NCBI RefSeq assembly: GCF_016859285.1
Contig: NC_053413.1
Location: forward strand, 13,446,001 to 13,510,000
DNA length: 64,000 nucleotides
Direction of reading: 5' to 3'
Origin: Xiphias gladius
Taxonomy: Eukaryota; Chordata; Actinopteri; Istiophoriformes; Xiphiidae
The position numbers and the translations under genes are program-made. Under the pieces are notes generated by a model, which had not been told where the DNA came from, did no database searches, and saw only the letters and a program-made list of their open reading frames with translations. Positions within the stretch are counted from its first letter, which is position 1; the number at the start of each line of letters is the position of its first letter. Shown in pieces: positions 37,425-47,239 of this stretch.

Positions 37425-37675
37425 TAGATGAAACGATTAGTCCATGACAAAAAAAAAAAAAAAAATCTGCAGCAGTTTTGATAATCAATGAGTTGTCTGA
37501 GTAATTTTTTTTAAAGGAAACATCTTTGGGTTTTGGACTATTGGTCGTACAAAACAAGACATTTCAGGATATTTTTGCCGTTTTCTGACATTTTATAGTC
37601 CAAACGACCAATCAGTCAATAATATAACAGACAAATTAATCTACAATGAAAATAATTGTTGATTGCAGCCCCAAT
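37425..37675. mobile_element. Interspersed percomorph repeat copy
   Basis: The stretch runs from AACGATTAGTC, through TTTGGGTTTTGGACTATTGG, ACAAAACAAGACATTT and TTTTCTGACATTTTATAG, to AATAATTGTTGATTGCAGCCC. I recognise this word order as a short repeat found very widely in percomorph genomes, probably a non-autonomous element. This copy is slightly diverged and contains an A run at about 37449-37465. I cannot assign the repeat class with certainty. Confidence 0.7.
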
Positions 37676-38099
37676 CTGTTGCATTCACCCACAATGGAAT
37701 GGTACTACAAATCGGAATTTGTTAACCTTTTGCAGACACATTGCTTTACCCTATACCTTAATGATACAACCCGTTGACTTGGCTTCTGAACCATCCCACT
37801 GCTAAAATGAGTGCTCATTTTCAGAATTAATTTAACTGACCTCTGCTATTTAAATTGGCCAGAACCGCCACTTCCATCATAATTAAACTTTTGACACATC
37901 CCCCTACTTTGAAGTGTGGAAATATCACTGAAAGGCCCTCTCCAGTTGAACAGCGATGCCGTGACCTCTTCTTGGCTGCTCAGCCTGATCTAAGTTCAGA
38001 TAGTGTTTAAATAAATATCTGGTTATGTTATTTTCATATCTCAGGCTTAAATTAGGCTCTGACCTTTTTAACAGTTTATTGGGATTTAACAAATGGTTC

Positions 38100-41000
38100 T
38101 GTTTTTTTTTTTCTAAGAACCGTGCAGTCTCTTGTCACATCTGTGTTCTTGTTGGAAACTCATATGTGCTTCCATCTGCTGGTGAAGATGTGACACTACT
38201 ATTACCCAGAGTCGCACTGGTATCTGTCAGTGTTGTTCCTGATGTGTGTCTGTACAAGGACACTGTTAAAAGCCCGAGGTGTTAGTGAGCATGCCAAACA
38301 AGGTGAGTCACTGACTTAGGATCAATGTTGGATCAGACCCTTAAGAAAACAATTAAAAAATTAACAATTTATAGATTCTTCTCAATTTATAGGTGCATTT
38401 GTATCTGCATTGTTGAAGAGACTGTAGGTGAAGAAGTCATGGTGATATTTGCCAGTGTAGATGTAGATGCTGCCTGTAGATGCTGCCTGATGTGCTGGGT
38501 CTGTTTGGTAGTGCTCTAGTAAAATTTGAAAAAGATTTGCACTATAAATCTTGAAACCTACCTCAGTGTCAAACCCGACATATTATAAGATTACTCTGAT
38601 GCAAACTACTGAGTGTGCATGTGCAGGAAGAGGGTAGTAGACTTGATGAACTGGAATGTAGTGAAAGAAGGAAGCATACAGGACAGTCGGACAGGTAGCA
38701 CAGCAGATTTTAATATGAAAATTAAAAGACTTTTAGTTGTTACAGTTGCTGTGTGGGCATCTCAAGAAAGAAACGTTCCAAGAAGATATACCTTGAACTA
38801 GCTATACCATAGACCATACTGTCATTTTAACAGATGGAGGTCATGGACTTTGTGCTTTTGACACTGTGGATATGCTGCTATCTGCTGCTAAAAATGCAAC
38901 ACTACTATCTACTGATTTTTGTCAGTGTTATCCCTGGTATGAAAACAAGGAAAATGTCGCAATACTTTAGTGTTATCGAGTGGGCCAAAGGAGTGGTGGC
39001 AGTAAAATACTAGAAAAAAGACTTGCGGGTTTTTCTCAGTCACGCATTTCACTGCTGAATCATTGTGGATTATTGATGACTCAGAATCTGATGCACAAAA
39101 TAATAACTTAATTATTTATGCATTTGACAAGGACTGGTAACATATTTTCAGCAGTGACACGAAGAATATATGTAGCTGTTTGTAAAGGCAAAAGTGAGTT
39201 TTTGAACGAGCTTCGTGGAAAATCCTCACCAACTTCTAGCTGCAGAGACTGTGGACTCTGAAGATGTGTTATATTTGCTGGTGTAGATGTAGTACTGCTG
39301 CCTCCCGTGTTGGCTCCTGTAGAGGCAGAGTCTATGGATGCCAAAGCTGTGCTGATATGTGTTGGTGTAGGCATAACAATAATACCGTTTGCTGGGTTGG
39401 GTGCCGTAGGAGCATGGGCCGCGGATGATGAACTTGTGTTTCCAATTACTGGCGTAGGTGTAGTACTTCTGTTTGTTATGCGGGGTGGTCTAGCAGCAGA
39501 GACCGTGGAGGATAAAGCTGTGCTGCCATTAACTAGTGTGGGTGTAGAACTTGTGTTTGTTATGCTAAGTGGTGTAGTTGAAGGGCCTGGGGTTACAGAA
39601 GTTGTGCCCAAATTCAGCAGTATAGATGCTATTTTGTTTCTTGTTGTGTGGGGTGCTGTAGTGGCAGAGACTGTGGAGGCTGAGGTTGGGTTCCCATCTG
39701 TGAGGGTAGATGTTTTGCTGGATTCGGTAGCAGAAACATGGATGATGAAGTGGTGCTCAAAGCCATTCGTTTATGTGTCGTATTGCTGCTTGTTGTGATG
39801 GGCGTTGTAGAAGCAGAGACTGTGGATGCTGAAAGTGTGCTGGTGTTTGCTGGTGGAGGGAATTATGAGTGAGTATAGGGAGCTCTTAGTTAAGACAGGA
39901 AATTAAGAGATTTTATGTTGTTATTTCATATGAATAGTGTAAGAAATTATTTATGGTGAGCCTTTCCATTTTTAAGTAGAGGATACTGATATGGATGTAA
40001 CAATGAACTGTGCTAGAACAGTAAAAGTCTGTTGATTTACAGTTTTCTTCTTTTGAGAATATGTGACAAAAACAGCTGCAGTGATGATCACAGTTGGTTT
40101 CCGATGTTCAGGTGCATTGCTTTTAAACTATGTTCTGAGACTATCGTGATTGTGACCACCAATTCAAAGTCACTCACTTAATGAAAAGTATATTCTTTTC
40201 AGTGTTCTGTACTTTTACTGTCACATAGTAAGCACTTTTTTTTTTCTTTCTCCTGTATGCCAAGCAAAAAAATCTTTTATCTTCATAATTGGTTTGAAAT
40301 CACATGTACAGGGACCCACTCAGCTGGTCACATGATCTATGTTAAAAAATGGGCGCCAAGAGAATACAAAATGCAGCTATTGGGCACAGGGGTGTGTGAC
40401 AGTAACGTGAGAAAATCTATGAAGGGGTTGAAATGATGTACAAATGAAGGAGACTACTTTCGAGTCATTAGGGCGCTAATGGGTTGCTGATATGATAGAC
40501 CTATGCTTGAAATTTTAAGATTTGATTTCTCAAAAATGGTTGGAGCACAAATTTTTACTCTGTGTGGGCAAAAGTGCACAAATGCATAAAAATAGTTTTA
40601 TCCATTTTCTGATCACATGGGATGCCACACGGAGGTGCAGTGTATTCCCTAGAGTCGCAGTAATGCGGTACTCCATCGTACTCTCTGAGTAATTAATGCG
40701 AAATGTGCAGGTATTACGAGAGTCTTCGGAATAGGCTCCACAGTGGTGTTCATGTTAATAAAACTAGTAACCGTTTAGTTTGGGCTGTAACAATCACTTC
40801 GCAATGGAAATTCGGAAACGTGCACTTTATTTAACTCAGTTCTGGTACTTATGTTATATTTCTACTACCTTTGCCAAAGAAGTTAGCTAAGTAAAAGACT
40901 TTCTGTTCGGAGAGGTAGGTAGGTCGACATTGTCGCTGTATGCTGCTTCTGCTGAGTGATTTGGCCAGCTGCTGCACACGCACTTGCCGACAATCTATGA

Positions 41001-42604
41001 TGGACTGCTGGAATTTGTTTTGTGGCTGTGCGGTAGTGTCCACATCTTTTCATAAAAGCCCCACTAAGCTTCGCTCAGTGTAGAAAGTGCAAGTTGTGGT
41101 GGTTACGTTTCGTCCTGAATATTAATGACCCATCTGAAACTTCATCGTCACCGCTCATAACTTAGCAGCAGTGCACTGCTATGGGAAACACTGCACAGTA
41201 GCCCAGAGTGTCCCTCAGCTCAGGGTTTGCAAACTCAGTTTTCACTACACTGGAATACACCCAAGGTCACACTACTGAGGCCATGGACTTGTAATGACAT
41301 TACTGCAGAGACATGCCAGAGGGGCTGGATTTGTCACACGAAGCTTTTTTATCCAAGATGACTAATAAAGAAGAATATTGCAGTAGATGTAATATGAATG
41401 AAAATCTATAACTGTATGTAAATTTGTGACAGAATATTGAGCAGGAAATAAACTGCCTATTAACATATTGTTAATTTTAGTTTCAGTTTTTTTGTTTAAA
41501 TGATTGCAGATGTGAAAAAGAAAAGAAAAAACCCCAACAACATGTAGACAGGCTACTACTACGTAGCTTTTTACCGGATTCATATCAGCTTATCTATTTC
41601 CATCTGTGTCTCACCTACCGTAATATTGTTTCTGGACAATCATCTTGGGTACCAAGACATGAGATGTGGGCTTGTGAACTTTCCATCACCATGCTGAAAA
41701 ATCTCCACTTGCATGTAGGAATGGTAAATATGTTGGCACTGTGTCAACCGACTCAACTATGTGCAACATTAATTAATTTCCTGATTTGACATTCAAGTCT
41801 CACAGCTGAGTTTGCTACTAAATCTGCTTTTTTTTTGTTCGGTGCCAATCCTAGTGTGTGACTTCAAACTGATTATGGAATTAAGAGTTGTGCTCATTCG
41901 CATATTTTTATACAGTGACTCATCCACAGGAGAGAATAGGACACACTGATTAATTTATAACTCTGCTTTGTAAACTGTGTGTAAAGAGGCAGAACTCATC
42001 AAATTAAGTGGTTCTGTGAGATGACACAGACTGGCCTCCGGCAAGTAGATCCGCTACCCAGCCACAGCTGAACTGTCAGATTCACGGCATACAGCTCAAA
42101 AAGCAAATGTTTGTTCAAAGCATGGCAGTCTCCTGTTTGTCTAGACAATCAAATCTATATCATTTTTAATTAGAGGTTCAGGGACACACACCAAACCAAA
42201 TACAAAAAGCAGAACAAAAATGCTGTTAATTCAATTCAGTAAAACAGGCATAAGTAACACTTCTGAAGTTTTTATCAGTCTGTTACAGATAATAAGATGA
42301 AGAAAATAACACTAAGAGAATACAGCCTTTTGCTTTCTCAGTTTTATTTTGTTCTTTATGTGATGGTTCTTTGGATCATCGCCAGCTAGAGCACAGGACT
42401 TTTCCTGAAAATATATTTCAGACAAATTGTCATTGACACCACTTCGGCACTAAACCCTCTTATTCATCATCATGTGCCATCACTGTCAAGAGTTAAAAAG
42501 CGTGCATAGCCTCTACATAACACATTTGCAATGACATTTTACTCACCATTGTAAAGAGTCGACAAACCCATCAGGAGCAAGCAGTACAATGCAAACCAAC
42601 CCAT
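38100..42604 (-). pseudogene. Mucin-like gene copy B, disrupted
   Basis: Exon 1 (42547-42604) encodes a signal peptide, MGWFALYCLLLMGLSTLYN, and ends at a good donor (GTGAGT) in phase 1. A Ser/Thr-rich array of about eight units (39230-39849) has an acceptor CACCAG upstream and donor GTGAGG downstream, both phase 1. A one-base deletion near 39737 shifts the frame and leads to a stop soon after, although the array reads on in the other frame. Further remnants lie at 38400-38520 and about 38150-38215. The Cys-containing C-terminal exon of copy A was not found. If expressed it would be a truncated secreted mucin-like peptide; more likely it is a pseudogene. Confidence 0.4.
40250..41350. other. 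Unassigned insert within copy B
   Basis: This stretch has no counterpart in copies A or C that I can see. It contains a minus-strand frame at 40849-41043 with QQLAKSLSRSSIQRQCRP and no recognised domain. It may be an old mobile-element insertion, but no terminal repeats or target-site duplication were identified. Confidence 0.25.
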
Positions 42605-43889
42605 GACTTGGTATGATTGGTGAGTGTGGTTAACAGCGGCTAACACTTCTGACATACATGATCTCGGTGTCAAAATAAATCAAATACCTTGTCACGTTAC
42701 AAAAGTTCCTGACAATTTTTATTTCCCTGATGATTCACTGATGCATGATGGGTTACGCCTACAGACTGTACACGTATAAGGAACGCTGTTGCAGCTACAC
42801 CTGAGACTCCAATGGATCGAAGGTGACACATTTAATCACGGTGCATATTTTTTATTGCCGTGAAGATTAAGCAGGACACCTGCCCATTTGAGACTTTACA
42901 CACAGCCAGAGGACTGGTTCAACATCTTTGTGATACCATATGATCAGACAGACTCAGTCTGTAGACTTAACTCCAGTTGCACAGTTGGATTGTGGAGATG
43001 CGCTGAAAGAGCAAAAACTTTTGATTTGCACCACACAACACTAACTTATTCCCTCATCCATCATTAATTTTTTTTCTCAGCCTCCCTTGTAGTGTTGGAT
43101 TCACTGTGTGTGTACACACGATCCAGCCAAACAGCACTACCTTAATCAGTGGTCATTTTCTTAGATTTAACAAATGTCTGTGTGATTTCAGGGAGTTGTG
43201 TAGTGTGTTGTCTGTCTGGCTGAAACACAGGCCATTTCTCAGGTGGGTTTGATGTGTCTGATGGTCAAAGTGCAGTCATTACAGTTCTGCTGGAGGAGGG
43301 CCTGGGATGGAAACTGTATGAGAGAAGACACTCACTGATTAGCAACAAAGGTGGATATATTACATGTTGTTTTTTTTTGTGGAACTGTAACATTATGATG
43401 TATATTTGAACGTTGTTTGTACTTACATTAGATAAAGCCTTGGAAATAACATCTTCATTTTCCCCATAAGTTAAAACAGAAGCTTTAGGTGAACAGTCAC
43501 CTGTTGGTAATCTGGAAAAAAGAAGTACAAATGAAAATGTATTTTATCATGCAGACTGGTAACTATATCACTGAAGAACAGACTGACCGTACCCTTATTT
43601 GAGCTGGTGGTGGTCTGGGAATCTGTGTTCTTGTTGGAAACTCCAGATGTGTTTTCATCTGCTGGTGAAGATGTGACACTACTAGTCTCTGTCAGTGTTG
43701 TTACTCCTACGAGAACAAGGACACTTTTAAAAGCCCGAGGTGTTAGTGGGCATGCCAAACGAGGTGAATCGCTAACTGAGGATCAATGTTGCCCCAGACC
43801 CTGATGCAAACAATACAAAAAAATAACAATCTAGAGATATTATCATTTAAAGGTTAAACATAGACAATCATAATGACCAACGTGTAGCT

Positions 43890-44638
43890 GTAGAGACTCT
43901 GGATTCTGAAGTTGAGAGGCCATCTGCTGGTGTACATGGAGTACTGCTGCTTTTTAGGCTGGTCGCTGTAGTAGAGGACACTATGGACACCGAGGTTGTG
44001 CTCACATTCGGTAGTGTGGACGTACTGCTGTTTGTTGTACTGGGCACTGTTGTTGAAGAGACTGTGGCTGATGAAGATGTGGTGTCTGTCTGTGTGGATG
44101 TACTGCAGTTTTTTTGTACCGGGTGCTGTAATAATAGAGATAGTGTCGGAGGATGTTGTACTCATATGTGCTGGCGCAGATGTAGTATTGCTGCTTTGTA
44201 TGCTGGGCGCTGTCCGAACAGAGATGGATGACACTGTGCTTTTATCTGCTGGTGAAGATGTACTACTGCTTGTTTGGATGGTTGCTGCAGTAGCAGAAAC
44301 TGTGGATGCTCAAGTTGTTGTGATATGTGTTAGTGTAGAGGTACTGTTGCTGATTGTTGTGCTGGGTGCTGTCATTACAGAGGCTGATAAAGTAGAGCTG
44401 TTATCTGCTGGTGTATTTGTAATACTGCTGCTTGTTTGGCTGGTAGATGTAGTAGCAGACATTATGGGCACTGAGGTCTCGCTCACATTTAATAGTGCAG
44501 ATGTTTTACTGCTGTTTGTTGTATTTGGTGCTGTTGTTGAAGAGACGGTGGATGACAAAGTAGTGATGATATTTGCCATTTTAGATGTAGTACTGCTGCT
44601 TGATATGCTGGATCTGATTGGCGGCGCAGTGGTCAAAG
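43890..44638 (-). repeat. Ser/Thr-rich minisatellite array of copy A
   Basis: Units of about 78-84 bp, period measured from GTACTGCTG starts at 43941, 44022, 44100 and 44184. On the minus strand each unit reads roughly S-T-V-S-A-T-T-A-P-S-T-T-S-S-S-T-T-S-T-P-A-D. Units are diverged, so this is an old array. The long Val/Leu-rich frame on the plus strand is its antisense shadow. Confidence 0.8.
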
Positions 44639-44639
44639 C

Positions 44640-45187
44640 TGTACTCAAGACAAAAGATTTGCGCTATAAATCTTAACCACTAACTCAATCTCAAATCCTA
44701 TACTGATATACACTAAATGTTTGGAAATGTATGCCTTTCTAAATTTTGCATTCACCCTCACTTACATGTGCAGGGTGACCTGTAGTCAGCACAACAGTCG
44801 TTTATTGTCATGCACACCTCATCGCAGAAACAACCCCTGAATCAGGTGGAGTTATGTCCAGGGCCGCACAGCAGTTATGGACCGACACATCCCGGAGCAT
44901 ACACAACACAGCTGTTGAGGTGAAACTACAAGATCAACACTGCACATAGTCATGCGTTATATTAAGATCGCTCTGGTCACTTACAAAATAATGATTATTT
45001 AACAGTAATTTAACAGTAATCAAGTGGATGACAAAGAGCACATCTTGTTCTACAGCAGGTAGTTTTTATATAATGGTAGTAGTAGCTGTAGCTAAGAGTC
45101 TCCAGATTGTTGGGTCTGTGAGATATTTTGTGGCTGCCCAGCAGAGCCGGTAGGGTCCAGGGTATGGGGTTGTATTGTGGATATTAC
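44640..45187 (-). other. Intron 2 of mucin-like copy A
   Basis: Lies between the small exon 2 and the Ser/Thr array. Nothing recognisable besides the duplicated TTTAACAGTAA near 45000. Confidence 0.35.
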
Positions 45188-46339
45188 CTGTTGGTGTGGT
45201 AGCTGCTGTTTGAGCTAGAAAATTAAAAGGGACAGCGACATGTCATTTCATTTGAAATCAGGAAAAATCTCTATTTTGAGCTTTTGCCATAGAGAGGTAG
45301 CTGGCAATAATGCAGTTCAATCTTTCTTGTAAAATGTTACACAGATGGTTTTCAGACATCCACATCAACTTCATTATGCTACAACAGTGAGTTAACAGTA
45401 AATTTATGTTCCAGGTTTGATAGAAAATTAATAACAGACACTTCAAAACAAATTCTTGTTAAAGGAATGAGCTCTTTGTGTGGACATGATTTATATATGT
45501 GAAATTTTCATTGTCTGATTTAGAGACACAATTTGTAACCAGTTTCTGTATAAACAACAATTTTCAGCAAGTTTCACTTACTACTATTAAGACTTAAACA
45601 AACCTTTTTATACAATTACGTCTCATTAACGTAGATAAAAAAATGAATTGGCAAAAATTGATAGTCTTAGTGCCTATTTATGGGGGTAATTTTCACACTA
45701 ATGTCAGTACAATTAGCACTGATAAATGACCTCTTACCAACATTTATTATGATAACAGGTGGATGCTGTTTACTTGTTATCCCTAATAAACTGAGTCGGT
45801 GATTTAGCTAAAAATAAAACTAAGCACCCAAGGACAATAACCTGGTCCAACAGGGGCTTATTTTTTATTTGACAGCGACACTGCACTTGTGAGCATTGAA
45901 TTATTTACCACTGGTCTTTGGAATAATCCAGTCAGCTGAGTCGTTCAGTATTTAAATTAGTTAATCATTGAGCAATCAGTTAGCTTTTTACCAACCGGTC
46001 AAAGAACACTAGTCAAATCATTGTCTATCAATGTTCAACAGTTTTTGTTTGTAGTATCTTAATGATATCTAACTGTTCATCCTTTTTGTAAATTTGTATA
46101 CTAAATTCTGATATTAACACTTTTTTTTTTTTTTTTTTGCATTATGAGAAAAATTTGAAGATGCCATGCCTGGACTTTATTAAATTGTTTAAAATTAAAT
46201 GTGGTAATATTTTACTTACCATCATTGAGAGGTAGAAACACCAACAGGAGAAAGAAGAACAATGCAAAGCAATCCATGACACTGTGTGGCTGCTGAGTCC
46301 GGCTGAGGCTTATTTACACATGAATGTGAGCATCACAGA

Positions 46340-46342
<3 letters not shown>

Positions 46343-46380
<38 letters not shown>
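46343..46380. repeat. (CT)n microsatellite
   Basis: About 19 CT dinucleotides, 65 bp upstream (on the minus strand) of the copy A signal-peptide ATG, so within its promoter or 5' UTR region. Confidence 0.95.
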
Positions 46381-46382
<2 letters not shown>

Positions 46383-46575
46383 GCACACACACACACGTAC
46401 ACTCGAGACAAGACAAGTCCACTGGTTTAGACTGTCAGACTGCATGTATGTCAGGATTGCTGTTGTAGCTACAGTTGAGACCGAAATGGCTAGACACAAG
46501 GCGACACAAATTTAACCACAGAGCACATTTATTATACACATTATGAACAAGTGCAAAGAACATTCTGAATAATCA

Positions 46576-46581
46576 TTTATT
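46576..46581 (-). promoter_or_regulatory. Candidate polyadenylation signal of the zonadhesin-like gene
   Basis: TTTATT on the plus strand, that is AATAAA on the minus strand, about 660 bases after the stop codon at 47240. A second copy lies at 46528-46533. No closer signal was seen. Confidence 0.3.
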
Positions 46582-47239
46582 GCACATTTAATCCCTTTTC
46601 AAGAGTATCAGATAGTGATAAATAATCCATGTGTAGTTATGCATTCTGGTTATTTAAACACACTGTATTGTACATTTTTTTTCTGTGTTCAGGGTGTCCA
46701 CTACTGTGTAAGATACAATACATGTAAAGCTGTAAGAACATCAATTTTGAATAAGTGGTATGCATGGCAATGACAAAAACAGTAAGGTTTGATACATTGT
46801 CACAGATTACAAAGATTTCTTGAAAAAAGTGAAAGATTTCAAAGGGATGAGTAACTTTTAAAAATACACTTGAAAGCTTTCAAATGGAGGCTTGACATCA
46901 GATTCTTGAAACAATGCAAAATCTCAGAAACAAACAGGTGCAGTAGGGAAGTCCTTTTACTATTATACACTTTGTTTATAAAAAGGAAGAAGTTATTGTC
47001 CCTAAAAGCTGGAGGTAAAGAAAACTGGAAAACAGTGCCACTAGTCATGTTTAATGCAAGTCATGTTTGGAAGCTTAGGTTTGTTGTCTAAGGAAAAACT
47101 GAAATCAGTATTAAATCTGTCTGTTCTTATTCTCTAGGGGGATAGATATTATCAATGTAGATTTTTCTTGTAAACTGGCAGTAATGTTTCTATTTGGTCA
47201 AAACTTCCACTGGGTCTCATCCTTACATCCATCTGATAT

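Larger units (their letters stand above)
43239..46277 (-). pseudogene. Mucin-like secreted protein gene copy A (splice sites kept, frame broken)
   Basis: Exon 1 (46220-46277) encodes signal peptide MDCFALFFFLLLVFLPLND. Exon 2 (45188-45214) adds AQTAATTPT. A Ser/Thr-rich array follows from 44638 (ALTTAPPIRSSISSSSTTS...) in units of about 78-84 bp. Downstream exons are 43593-43688 (Thr/Ser-rich), 43427-43500 (GDCSPKASVLTYGENEDV...) and 43239-43313 (FPSQALLQQNCNDCTLTIRH, ending IKPT and stop). Introns flanking exon 2 are phase 1 and all sites are GT-AG. Two lesions break the array: TGA at 44310-44312 where other units have TCA, and a frameshift at an A7 run near 44110. The product would be a secreted O-glycosylated mucin-like protein; as sequenced it stops after about 137 residues. 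I do not know the family. Array exon borders below 44310 are uncertain. Confidence 0.5.
32816..46280 (-). repeat. Segmental tandem duplication of a mucin-like gene (copies C, B, A)
   Basis: Several non-coding and coding blocks recur in the same order. 32816-33000 matches 42896-43050. The TCATAATTAAA...CCT block near 33270 recurs near 37880 and 43060. 33560-34080 matches 43230-43720. 35140-35215 matches 39950-40030. Ser/Thr minisatellite arrays recur at about 34230-34400, 38400-38520, 39230-39849 and 43890-44638. Two signal-peptide exons of identical length (58 coding bases) lie at 42547-42604 and 46220-46277. I read this as at least three tandem copies, all on the minus strand. They have diverged well beyond the near-identity of the MAM modules, so they are older. 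Confidence 0.65.

Noticed and set aside
40849..41043. Minus-strand frame with QQLAKSLSRSS as a transposase fragment
   Set aside because: I could not match it to a known transposase motif, and found no terminal repeats or neighbouring transposase segments.
43996..44676. 226-residue open frame on the plus strand, Val/Leu-rich with repeats
   Set aside because: It is antisense to the Ser/Thr minisatellite array of copy A. Thr/Ser/Ala codons read backwards give Val/Leu/Cys-rich repeats. Signal peptide, splice sites and the C-terminal exons all lie on the minus strand.
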